From contig JAUYAK010000076.1 of the NCBI GenBank assembly GCA_030693515.1, forward strand, positions 102,319 through 166,318: a DNA stretch of 64,000 nt, written 5' to 3'. Position numbers and translations under genes: made by a program. Below the pieces are notes generated by a model, which was given only the letters and a program-made list of their open reading frames with translations, searched no databases and was not told the origin of the DNA. The stretch's first letter is position 1. Every line of letters begins with the position of its first letter. Source of the DNA: Opitutaceae bacterium (GTDB lineage Bacteria > Verrucomicrobiota > Verrucomicrobiia > Opitutales > Opitutaceae). Shown in pieces: positions 51,087 through 59,812 of the stretch.

Positions 51087-53144
51087 ATGTCGAGCGTCCC
51101 TTCCAGCCCGTCCTCTTCGTCCCGCCCGGCCGCAACCGGCATACCGCCCATCGGCCGTTTCCGGCGGCTAGTGGCAACGCGCCACGGCGGGGCTTGGCTC
51201 GCACTCTCGTTCGCGTTGGGGATTGGGTTTGCGACCCGCGTCGCCCTGTTGTTGAAATCGGCGGAGGAGGTCTCGTGGAATTACAGTCTGCTCGCCAGTT
51301 TTGTGTGGGGTGGGCTCTTCGACGCAGCGGCCGCGCTGTGCTGGATTCTGCCCTTGACCGTGCTGCTCACTCTCCTGCCGGCGCGCGTGTTCGCGTGGCA
51401 CGCGGCGCGGGTTCTCGCGCATGTGGGGCTGTTCGCGATAGCGTATGTGCTGCTTTTCGGTGCGGTGGCGGAGTGGGTTTTTTGGGACGAATTTGGCGTG
51501 CGGTTCAACTTCATCGCGGTCGACTATCTCGTCTATACGACCGAGGTGATTGGAAATATCCGCGAATCGTATCCGATGCCTGCGATCTACGGCGGCCTCG
51601 GCGTGATAGCGGTGCTGATTTACGGATTGCTGGCCCGGACTGGCGTCGCCGGTCACTGGCTCAAAGGCTCCGCTTCGCCGGAACGTCGGTGGCGCAGTCT
51701 CGCCGGCTGGGTGCTTGCGACGCTGGTGCTCAGTGTAGGCCTGCGGGAAAGTTTCATCCCTAATTTCGCCAACAACTATAACCGCGAACTCGCGAAAGAT
51801 GGCTTGTGGTCGCTCTTCGCGGCGTTCTGGGCCAACCAACTCGATTACGAGCGGTTCTATCCGACGATGCCGAATGAAGCGGCCTTCAACCGCGTCCGCA
51901 TGATGTTGGCCGAAGACGGCTCGAAGCCTCTGACCTCCGACCCGCACGATTTGCTTCGCTTGGTGCAGCACGCCGGCCCGGAACAGCGGTTGAACGTGAT
52001 TCAGGTAACGATCGAGAGCCTCAGCGCCGACTTCCTCAGCCATTTCAACCGTGCGTCGAAACTGATGCCCAACCTGGAGCAGATCGCGACGAAGAGCCTC
52101 GTGTTCGATCAGTTCTACGCGACGGGCACACGCACCGACCGCGGGATGGAAGCGCTAACCCTCTCCGTGCCGCCAACGCCGGGCCGCTCGCTGGTGAAGC
52201 GTCCGCACAACGAGCACCTTTTCACGCTCGGCTCGGTGTTTCGCAGCCGCGGCTACGAGACATCGTTCATTTATGGTGGCTTCGGCTACTTCGATAACAT
52301 GAATTATTTCTTCGGCGAAAATGGCTATCGCGTGCTCGATCGCACCAAGGTCCCGAAGGACGACATCACCTTCGCCAACGCCTGGGGCGCGTGCGACGAG
52401 GACCTTTTTCGGTGGACGCTGCGCGAAGCCGACCGCAACCACGCGGCGGGCAAGCCGTTCTTTCACTTCGTCATGACGACGTCGAACCATCGGCCGTTTA
52501 CGTTTCCAGACGGGAAGATCGACCTGCCGTCGAAAACGTCGGGCCGCGCGGGCGGCGTGAAATATACCGACTATGCCGTGGGCGAGCTGCTCCGCGTGGC
52601 TGCGACGAAACCCTGGTTCAAGAATACGATTTTCGTTTTTGTGGGCGATCACTGCGCGTCCAGCGCGGGAAAAACCGAGTTGCCCGTCGAAAACTACCAC
52701 ATCCCCCTAATCGTCTATGCTCCCGGTGGCCAGATTCCCGCAGGTGTCGTTCACGCGTTGACGAGTCAAGTCGACTACGCGCCAACACTGCTTGGCTTGC
52801 TCCGCTGGACGTATCCCAGCCGCTTTTACGGCCGGGACGTTATGGCCCAATCGAACGACGTGAAAGGCCGCGTGTTTATCGGCAATTACCAAAAGCTGGG
52901 ATTGCTGCGAGATGGCCGGCTCGCCGTGCTGAAACCGGTGCGCCAATCGGCCACGATGACCTACGACCGAACGACGCACGCCATGAAGAGGAGCGCTGCC
53001 GACGAATCACTCACTGATGACACGATCGCTTACTATCAAACGGCCAGCTGGCTGTTCAAACAGGGGAACCAGCGCGAGCTTAGCGCCGCTGAGCTGAGCC
53101 GTTACGGTCCGGTTTCCAGCCGCCCCGTAGCCAGCCGCGAGTAG
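51087..53144 (+). CDS. LTA synthase/EptA-like membrane phosphotransferase
   Basis: 685 residues. The first ~220 residues contain about five membrane helices; residues 300-620 form an alkaline-phosphatase-fold catalytic domain. LNVIQVTIESLSADF (Glu310) supplies a metal ligand, YATGTRTDRGMEAL carries the expected Thr nucleophile (about Thr350), and VFVGDHCAS the Asp-His metal ligands. Relatives transfer phosphoglycerol or phosphoethanolamine to lipids and glycans of the envelope. In a Gram-negative setting the likely acceptor is LPS or a periplasmic glucan. Its divergent two-component system resembles the PmrC-PmrAB layout. Confidence 0.87.
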   Translation: MSSVPSSPSSSSRPAATGIPPIGRFRRLVATRHGGAWLALSFALGIGFATRVALLLKSAEEVSWNYSLLASFVWGGLFDAAAALCWILPLTVLLTLLPARVFAWHAARVLAHVGLFAIAYVLLFGAVAEWVFWDEFGVRFNFIAVDYLVYTTEVIGNIRESYPMPAIYGGLGVIAVLIYGLLARTGVAGHWLKGSASPERRWRSLAGWVLATLVLSVGLRESFIPNFANNYNRELAKDGLWSLFAAFWANQLDYERFYPTMPNEAAFNRVRMMLAEDGSKPLTSDPHDLLRLVQHAGPEQRLNVIQVTIESLSADFLSHFNRASKLMPNLEQIATKSLVFDQFYATGTRTDRGMEALTLSVPPTPGRSLVKRPHNEHLFTLGSVFRSRGYETSFIYGGFGYFDNMNYFFGENGYRVLDRTKVPKDDITFANAWGACDEDLFRWTLREADRNHAAGKPFFHFVMTTSNHRPFTFPDGKIDLPSKTSGRAGGVKYTDYAVGELLRVAATKPWFKNTIFVFVGDHCASSAGKTELPVENYHIPLIVYAPGGQIPAGVVHALTSQVDYAPTLLGLLRWTYPSRFYGRDVMAQSNDVKGRVFIGNYQKLGLLRDGRLAVLKPVRQSATMTYDRTTHAMKRSAADESLTDDTIAYYQTASWLFKQGNQRELSAAELSRYGPVSSRPVASRE

Positions 53145-53173
53145 GCCCATTTTGTTCGCTCGGTCGATTTTTC

Positions 53174-54211
53174 ATGCCGCTCCGCATTCTGATCCTCGGC
53201 GCCAACGGTTTCATTGGCAGCTCTCTCACGCACGCGATTCTCCAGCAGAAAGACTGGCAAGTCTTCGGCATGGATGTCGCGAGCCACAAGCTCGACAACT
53301 GCCTCGGCCACGAGCGCTTCAAATTCGTGGAGGGCGACATCACGATCAATCGCGAGTGGATCGAGTATCACGTAAAGAAGTGCGACGTGGTGATCCCACT
53401 CGTCGCGATCGCGAATCCGATTCAATACGTCAAGGATCCGCTGCGGGTCTTCGAACTCGATTTCGAGGCCAACCTGGCGATCGTCCGCCAGTGCGTAAAA
53501 TATAGAAAACGCATCATCTTCCCGTCTACCTCCGAAGTCTACGGCATGAGTCCGGACGCGGAGCTGGATGAAACCGCGAGCCCCCTTGTCTACGGTCCCA
53601 TCGAGCGTCAGCGCTGGATTTACGCCTGCTCGAAGCAGCTGCTCGACCGCGTGATTTACGCTTACGGCGTGCGCGACGGCGTCGACTACACGTTATTTCG
53701 ACCATTCAATTGGATCGGCCCGAAGCTCGACGATGTGTTTGAGCCCAAAGAAGGAAGCTCGCGGCTGTTCACGCAGTTCATCTCGAATGTGATCTTCGAG
53801 AAACCGCTCCAACTGGTCGATGGCGGTAAGCAGAGCCGCTCGTTCACGTTCATCGACGACGGCGTCGATGCCCTCCTGCGCATCATCGAGAACAAAGACG
53901 GTCGCGCTTCGCGCCAGATCTTCAATCTCGGCAATCCGAAGAACAATGTGAGCGTGCGCGATCTCGCAAAGCTCATCATCTCGGCCTTTCAGGATTTTCC
54001 TGAATTCGCCGAGCGCGCGCGACTCGCGAAAACCGTCGTCGTTTCGTCGGATAAATACTTCGGACGCTATTATCAGGATATCGACCGCCGCGTGCCGGTC
54101 ATCAAGCGCGTGCGCCAACAGCTCGGTTGGTCACCGAAAGTTCCCCTCACGGAGGCGATTCGACGGACCCTCGACTATCATCTCGCACACCAGAACTATC
54201 GGCTGGAGTGA
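53174..54211 (+). CDS. ArnA C-terminal-like UDP-glucuronate decarboxylase (SDR)
   Basis: 345 residues, cytoplasmic. It matches the decarboxylase half of ArnA almost motif by motif: ILILGANGFIGSSL (Rossmann GxxGxxG, Gly9-12-15), CDVVIPLVAIANPIQYVKDP, RIIFPSTSEVYG (Ser120-Glu121), RQRWIYACSKQLLD (Tyr150-x3-Lys154), LFRPFNWIGPKLD and GGKQSRSFTFIDDG. In ArnA a Ser-Glu pair and an Arg in the last of these motifs are catalytic, and both are kept. ArnA converts UDP-glucuronate to UDP-4-keto-pentose. The formyltransferase half is absent and no ArnB/C/D is nearby, so the product may be used differently. It lies 29 bases after the phosphotransferase gene. Confidence 0.87.
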   Translation: MPLRILILGANGFIGSSLTHAILQQKDWQVFGMDVASHKLDNCLGHERFKFVEGDITINREWIEYHVKKCDVVIPLVAIANPIQYVKDPLRVFELDFEANLAIVRQCVKYRKRIIFPSTSEVYGMSPDAELDETASPLVYGPIERQRWIYACSKQLLDRVIYAYGVRDGVDYTLFRPFNWIGPKLDDVFEPKEGSSRLFTQFISNVIFEKPLQLVDGGKQSRSFTFIDDGVDALLRIIENKDGRASRQIFNLGNPKNNVSVRDLAKLIISAFQDFPEFAERARLAKTVVVSSDKYFGRYYQDIDRRVPVIKRVRQQLGWSPKVPLTEAIRRTLDYHLAHQNYRLE

Positions 54212-54290
54212 AGTATGGGTGTCTGATGAAGAGAGATTTGTCTCTGCTCTTGCTGCGCCCATGTTCATGTTCGCTTCCATTAATCACCCC

Positions 54291-55628
54291 ATGATCCGCT
54301 TCGCGGCCCGTCCCTGTCTCGCAGCGGGTTTGTCCTTGGTTAGTCTGCTCCTTTCCGGATGTGTCGCGCCGGAGAGCAAATACACCCAACGGGGGATCGT
54401 CGGGGCTGATTTGCAGGAGCGCGGGCTGACCACCATTCGCGCCGACGGAGTGCAGGCCACCGCACAGTTGCCGCCTGGCATTTCGGTGGATGACGGCCTC
54501 TCCGAGCGAGAGGCCGTCGCGATCGCGTTGTGGAACAACGCGGCTTTTCAGGAAAACCTCACTAAGCTCGGGCTGGCTCGCAGCGACCTCGCGCAGGCAG
54601 GGATGCTCGCAAACCCGACTCTCTCGATGTTGTTCCCCCTCGGGCCAAAGCAATTCGAGTTCACCGCAACGGCTCCGCTTGAAGCGCTTTGGCTACGGCC
54701 GAAGCGCATCGCCATCGCGGAGGTCGAAGCGGAACGCGTGGCGCAAGGACTCGTGCAGTCCGGACTCGATCTTGCTCGCGACGTGCGTGTAACCATCAGC
54801 GACGCACTGCTTGCACGCGACCGCGAGAATGTGGCGGCGGAAACGCTCAAGATTCGTGAACAGATTCTCCGTATCGCAGGAAACCGGCAGCGGCTCGGAG
54901 ATGCCAGCGAATTGGAGACGACCGCGGCGCGCGCCGAGCTGGCGCGCGCTGGCGACGAGGCCGGGCGCGCGCAACGCGACCACTCCATTGCGCGTGAGCG
55001 GCTTTCGTTCCTCCTCGGATGGCCGGTGCCCGCAGCAGCCGCCATTGAGTCCACAGCTCCCACGATTCCAACGGCCGTGCCCGTGGCGGCTCTTCTCGAA
55101 ACGAAGGCGTTGTCGGCGCGACCCGATCTGCGGGCCTCCGAACTCGCGCTGGAATCTGCCGGTCGCAAGGCCGGTCTTGCCGAAAAAGAAGTGTTCACGC
55201 TCTCAGGGCTCATCGACGCCAACGCGCAGGGCAAGGACGGCTTCGAGATCGGACCGGGCATCGCTTTGCCGCTGCCCATCTTTAATCAAAACCAACCGAA
55301 CCGTCTGCGCGCAAAAGCTGAAGTGGAACGCGCGGGCTGGAACTACCTCGGCACCCGCCAACGCATCGTCGCGGAGGTGCGCGACGCGCACGCGAAGTTC
55401 GAACAGGCCGCCGCGACCCTCGTCGCATATGAGACGCAAGTGCTGCCGCCATTCGAGGAACTGGAGCGCGCATCACGCAGGAGCTACGAACTCGGCGAGG
55501 TTTCGCCTTGGGTAGTGCAAGAGAACACGCGGCAATTACTGCTTCTTCAACTCCGTCGCGCCGAGCTTCGTGCAGAGGTGCGCCGCGCTTGGGCCAATTT
55601 GGAGCGCAACGTCGGCACGCGTCTGTAA
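54291..55628 (+). CDS. TolC-family outer-membrane efflux lipoprotein (CusC/CzcC type)
   Basis: Start placed at ATG 54291 because it gives a clean lipoprotein signal (RPCLAAGLSLVSLLLSGC, Cys24 lipidated); upstream in-frame starts exist at 54219 and 54261. 445 residues. Two repeats of long alpha-helical coiled-coil and beta-strands follow, with LAQAGMLANPTLSMLFP and LLGWPVP in the first half and FEQAAATLVAYETQVLPPFEEL in the second. The family forms the outer-membrane channel of a tripartite pump. It heads a set with an adaptor (gap 28 bases) and an RND pump (gap 12), giving a complete CusCBA-type system. Confidence 0.9.
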   Translation: MIRFAARPCLAAGLSLVSLLLSGCVAPESKYTQRGIVGADLQERGLTTIRADGVQATAQLPPGISVDDGLSEREAVAIALWNNAAFQENLTKLGLARSDLAQAGMLANPTLSMLFPLGPKQFEFTATAPLEALWLRPKRIAIAEVEAERVAQGLVQSGLDLARDVRVTISDALLARDRENVAAETLKIREQILRIAGNRQRLGDASELETTAARAELARAGDEAGRAQRDHSIARERLSFLLGWPVPAAAAIESTAPTIPTAVPVAALLETKALSARPDLRASELALESAGRKAGLAEKEVFTLSGLIDANAQGKDGFEIGPGIALPLPIFNQNQPNRLRAKAEVERAGWNYLGTRQRIVAEVRDAHAKFEQAAATLVAYETQVLPPFEELERASRRSYELGEVSPWVVQENTRQLLLLQLRRAELRAEVRRAWANLERNVGTRL

Positions 55629-55656
55629 CTCATAGCCCAGGCTGATTGAAACCGTC

Positions 55657-56700
55657 ATGAAACACGCTCTGCCCTACGTCATAACTGCGCTGGCCATTGG
55701 CATTTCACCCGGCTGCAAGCCCGCCAAGATCGAGACGCCGAAGGTGATCCCCGCCGTGCAAGTCAGCAAAAAAATGTCCGAGGCGGACCTCGCCGTGGTC
55801 ACACTCACGCCTGAGGCCGAGAAGCGTTTGGGCATCGAAACGGTGCCAGCCGAGAATCGGCCGAGTGAGACGATGCGCAGCTACGGCGGCGAGCTGATGT
55901 TGCCGCTGGCGCGCGGCGACGCGGCGTCGGGCGCAAAGAACTCACGTTCGATTTTCTCGCTCGTGCCGACGATGACGCCTGCTGATCTGGTGCGGACCGC
56001 GCAAGCGCAAGTTGACGCCGATGGCGCGGTGAATGCCGGGAAGGTGCAGCTCGAAGCGGCCCAACTCGCCTTCAAGCGTGCCGAGGAATTGATCGCCGCC
56101 AAGTCCGGGATCGGCCGCACGGTGGACGACGCCCGGACGCAAGTCGGGCTTGCCGAAGCGGCCTTACGCACCGCGCAAGAGCGGCGAGCGCTACTCGGCG
56201 CGCCGCTCTTCGATGCCGTCAACACGAATCAACTCTGGGTGCGTGTGCCGGTCTACGTCGGCGAGATCGCCCAGCTCAAGCCGGGCGCGCCGGCCACGAT
56301 CGGCGTCTTCGGCGCCGACGCTAGAACGCAGGGAGTGAGCGCGACACCGGTCTCGGTCCCGTTCTCCGGGTCCACCAACCCGCTCATTTCGGAATTGTTT
56401 TATGAGCTGAAGGCGGGTGCACCCGGTCTCCGCCCGGGGTCAAAAGTAAACGTCACGCTTCCCGTGCTCGGCTCGGAAGAAAGCCTCGTCGTCCCGGCCT
56501 CGGCCATTCTCTACGACGTGCACGGCAACACCTGGGTCTACGAGAGCCTCGGGGCGCAGGCCTACACGCGGCGGCGGGTGGAGCTGCGGCGTATCATGGG
56601 CTCTGACGCGCTCCTCGGCCGGGGGCCGAAGGCGGGCGCGAAGGTCGTGACCGCGGGCGCCATGGAGCTTTTCGGCACGGAATTCGGTGCGGGCAAATAA
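55657..56700 (+). CDS. RND efflux periplasmic adaptor (CusB-like)
   Basis: 347 residues with a lipoprotein-like start ([20 protein letters not shown], Cys20). The segment [19 protein letters not shown] is typical of Planctomycetes/Verrucomicrobia metal-efflux adaptors. A helical hairpin (about 115-180, [20 protein letters not shown] and [19 protein letters not shown]), a beta-barrel domain and a membrane-proximal tail ([18 protein letters not shown]) follow. The lipoyl half-domains are hard to make out, so the protein is rather short for the family (400+ usual). It links the pump with the outer-membrane channel. The adjacent channel and pump genes support the call. Confidence 0.85.
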   Translation: MKHALPYVITALAIGISPGCKPAKIETPKVIPAVQVSKKMSEADLAVVTLTPEAEKRLGIETVPAENRPSETMRSYGGELMLPLARGDAASGAKNSRSIFSLVPTMTPADLVRTAQAQVDADGAVNAGKVQLEAAQLAFKRAEELIAAKSGIGRTVDDARTQVGLAEAALRTAQERRALLGAPLFDAVNTNQLWVRVPVYVGEIAQLKPGAPATIGVFGADARTQGVSATPVSVPFSGSTNPLISELFYELKAGAPGLRPGSKVNVTLPVLGSEESLVVPASAILYDVHGNTWVYESLGAQAYTRRRVELRRIMGSDALLGRGPKAGAKVVTAGAMELFGTEFGAGK

Positions 56701-56712
56701 CCTGGGCGCCCT

Positions 56713-59700
56713 ATGATGAACTGGCTGATCGCAACATCACTCCGGCTGCGCATTGTCGTGTTGGTGCTGGCCGCGGTGGTAACCGTCGTGGGCATCCGGC
56801 GCGCCCAGCATGCCGCCTTCGATGTATTTCCCGAGTTCGCCCCGCCCTTGGTTGAAATCCAAACCGAGGCGCCCGGTCTTTCCACGGAGGAGGTTGAGGC
56901 ATTCATCACCGTCCCGATCGAGAACGCGCTCAACGGCTCGCCGTGGCTGAAGACGCTGCGCTCCAAATCCGTTCTCGGCCTCTCTTCCGTGGTCCTGATT
57001 TTCGAGCCCGGCACGGACTTGCTTCGGGCGCGGCAAATCGTGCAGGAGCGCCTGACCGTCGAAGCATCGCGCCTGCCCACCGTCGCCAAGCCGCCGGTGA
57101 TTCTCTCGCCGCTCTCCTCGACCAGTCGTGCGCTGAAAATCGGACTTAGCTCCAAGAAATATTCGCAAATGGAGCTGACCGATGTCGCGAAGTGGACGAT
57201 CCGTCCGCGGCTGATGGCGATTCAGGGCGTCGCGAACGTCGCGATGTGGGGACAGCGGGACCGCCAGTATCAAGTCATCGTCGATCCGCTGCGGCTGCGC
57301 GCGAACGAAATCACCCTCGATGCCGTGATCCGCGCCGCCGGCGATGCAGTTGTGATCAGTGGCGGCGGGTTCGTCGATTCACCGAATCAGCGCCTCGCCA
57401 TTCGCCATCTCTCGCCGGTGCAAACGCCGGACGATCTCGCGCGCACTGTCGTGGATTTCCGGCAGGGCGCGCCGATTCGGATCGGCGATATCGCTGAGGT
57501 GCGCATCGGACACGCGGCCGCCATCGGTGACGCGGTGATCAACGACGTGCCGGGCCTGCTGCTCATCGTGGAAAAGCAGCCGTGGGGCAACACGCTCGAC
57601 GTGACCAAGCAGGTGGAAGCCGCGCTCGCGGCGTTGCGCCCGGGGCTCAAGAACATTGAAGTCGACTCGACGATTTTCAGGCCTGCGACCTTCATCGAGC
57701 GCTCGCTGGAAAATCTGCAACACGCGTTGTTGCTGGGCTGCGGCTTGGTCGTCGTCGTGCTGATCGCGTTCTTTTTCGAGTGGCGCGCGGCGGTGATCAG
57801 CCTCGTCACGATCCCGTTGTCGCTGCTCGCGGCCGGCCTCGTGCTGATGTCGCTCGGCGGCACGATCAACACCATGGTGCTCGCGGGCCTCGTAATCGCC
57901 GTCGGCGTCGTGGTGGATGATGCGGTCATCGATGTGGAGAACATCGTGCGTAGGCTGCGGCTGAATCGAGAGCAGGGTAACCCGCTTTCGACATTTCAAG
58001 TGGTGCTCGACGCTTCGCTTGAGGTGCGAACCGCGGTCGTGCTCGCGAGTCTGATCGTGGCGCTGGTGTTCATCCCGGTGTTTTTTCTGCCGGGACTCGC
58101 GGGGTCGTTTTTCCGTCCGCTCGCACTGGCCTACGTTCTCGCAATCATGGCGTCGATGGTTGTGGCCCTGACGCTCACGCCCGCGATGGCGTTAATGCTG
58201 CTGCCGAAAGCCGCGGAGCACCGAAGGTCACCGCTTTCGGAGCGCCTGCAAAACACCTATGCGCGCTGGCTGCCCAAAATGGCCCAACGGCCAAAGGTAG
58301 CGCTCGTCGTCCTCGGAGTGACGCTCGGCGGGACTGGCGCAGCGTTGCCTTTTTTGGGCGAGGAATTTCTGCCCAACTTTCAGGAAACGGACTTTCTTAT
58401 GCATTGGGTCGGCAAGCCGGGCATGTCGCTCGAAGAGATGCGCCGCATTACCACGCTAGCGAGCAAGGAGCTGCGCACCATTCCCGGTGTCCGGAATTTC
58501 GGTTCGCACATCGGGCGCGCCGAAGTGGCGGACGAAGTCTACGGGCCTAATTTCACCGAGCTGTGGATCAGCATCGAGCCGACCGTCGACTACGCCTCGA
58601 CGGTGAACAGAATCCAGGAGGTGGTGGACGGCTATCCGGGACTCTACCGCGATCTCCTTACTTATTTGAAAGAGCGCATCAAGGAAGTGCTCACGGGGGC
58701 GAGCGCCACGATTGTGGTGCGCGTTTTCGGACCCGATCTCGACGTGCTGCGGGCCAAGGCTCGCGAAATTTCCGGAGTCATGGAGAAAGTGCCGGGCGTC
58801 GCGAATCTCAAAGTGGAGACGCAGGTGCTCGTGCCTCAGATCACCGTGCGCCTGAAGCCTGAGGCAGCGGCGCGATTTGGCTTAACCGCCGGGCAAGTCC
58901 GGCGGGCCGCGACGACCTTGATGCAGGGGCGGATTGTGGGTGAGGTATATCGCGATCAAAAATCCTTTGCGGTGGCAGTGTGGGGCAGCGACGCCGTGCG
59001 GGCCGACCTTCAAGCCTTGCGGGAACTCTTGATCGACACCCCGGCGGGAGTGGCGGTGCCGCTCAGGGATGTCGCCGAACTCGCGGTCGAGCCGGCCCCG
59101 AACGAGATCAAGCACGAGAACGCGTCGCGGCGCATCGATATCATCTGCGATGCCAACGGCCGCGACCTAGGTAGCGTCGCACGCGAAATTCAGGAGAAGG
59201 TCAGCGCGCTGCCCTTCGATGCCGGTTACCATCCCGAATTCCTCGGCGAGTATGCGGCCCGCCAGGAATCGCAGCGGCAATTGCTGCTGCTGTCGGCGTT
59301 CGCGCTCCTTGGCATCGTGATTCTGCTCCACGCGGAGTTCAGTTCGTGGCGGTTGACATGGCTGATTTTCCTCACGCTTCCTTTCGCGCTGATCGGCGGG
59401 GTCATCGGGGCCTTCATGGTCGGTGGCGTGCTCTCGCTCGGCTCGCTCGTCGGTTTTGTCACCGTGCTCGGCATCGCCGCGCGCAACGGCATCATGCTCC
59501 TCAGTCACTATCAGCATCTCGAGGAGGTCGAGCGTGAGCCATTTGGCCTCGGTCTCGTCGTCCGCGGAGCGAAGGAACGGCTCGCGCCGATCCTTATGAC
59601 GGCGCTCTGCGCCGGACTCGGACTCGTCCCGCTCGTGATGGGGGGTAACAAGTCGGGGCATGAAATCGAATTCCCGATGGCCGTGGTGATTCTCGGCGGA

Positions 59701-59799
59701 TTGATCACATCGACGCTGCTGAATCTCGTGCTCATGCCCGCCCTCTATTTCCGCTTCGGCCGGAGTCGGCGCCAAGGCAAGGGTTTGGCGCCGGCCTAA
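56713..59799 (+). CDS. CusA/CzcA-type heavy-metal efflux RND pump
   Basis: 1028 residues, the normal length. N-terminal helix followed by a periplasmic domain with [33 protein letters not shown] (shown in part: [20 protein letters not shown]), then a second half beginning near residue 500. The proton relay of the heavy-metal subfamily is [17 protein letters not shown] with Asp402-Asp403 in transmembrane helix 4. Twelve membrane helices in two halves are evident. The subfamily exports Cu(I)/Ag(I) or Zn/Co/Cd; the ion cannot be fixed by eye. Followed by an outer-membrane barrel gene 13 bases later. A fragment of a second copy lies at 45253-45372. Confidence 0.94.
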   Translation: MMNWLIATSLRLRIVVLVLAAVVTVVGIRRAQHAAFDVFPEFAPPLVEIQTEAPGLSTEEVEAFITVPIENALNGSPWLKTLRSKSVLGLSSVVLIFEPGTDLLRARQIVQERLTVEASRLPTVAKPPVILSPLSSTSRALKIGLSSKKYSQMELTDVAKWTIRPRLMAIQGVANVAMWGQRDRQYQVIVDPLRLRANEITLDAVIRAAGDAVVISGGGFVDSPNQRLAIRHLSPVQTPDDLARTVVDFRQGAPIRIGDIAEVRIGHAAAIGDAVINDVPGLLLIVEKQPWGNTLDVTKQVEAALAALRPGLKNIEVDSTIFRPATFIERSLENLQHALLLGCGLVVVVLIAFFFEWRAAVISLVTIPLSLLAAGLVLMSLGGTINTMVLAGLVIAVGVVVDDAVIDVENIVRRLRLNREQGNPLSTFQVVLDASLEVRTAVVLASLIVALVFIPVFFLPGLAGSFFRPLALAYVLAIMASMVVALTLTPAMALMLLPKAAEHRRSPLSERLQNTYARWLPKMAQRPKVALVVLGVTLGGTGAALPFLGEEFLPNFQETDFLMHWVGKPGMSLEEMRRITTLASKELRTIPGVRNFGSHIGRAEVADEVYGPNFTELWISIEPTVDYASTVNRIQEVVDGYPGLYRDLLTYLKERIKEVLTGASATIVVRVFGPDLDVLRAKAREISGVMEKVPGVANLKVETQVLVPQITVRLKPEAAARFGLTAGQVRRAATTLMQGRIVGEVYRDQKSFAVAVWGSDAVRADLQALRELLIDTPAGVAVPLRDVAELAVEPAPNEIKHENASRRIDIICDANGRDLGSVAREIQEKVSALPFDAGYHPEFLGEYAARQESQRQLLLLSAFALLGIVILLHAEFSSWRLTWLIFLTLPFALIGGVIGAFMVGGVLSLGSLVGFVTVLGIAARNGIMLLSHYQHLEEVEREPFGLGLVVRGAKERLAPILMTALCAGLGLVPLVMGGNKSGHEIEFPMAVVILGGLITSTLLNLVLMPALYFRFGRSRRQGKGLAPA

Positions 59800-59812
59800 C
59801 GAGCCGTGAAGT

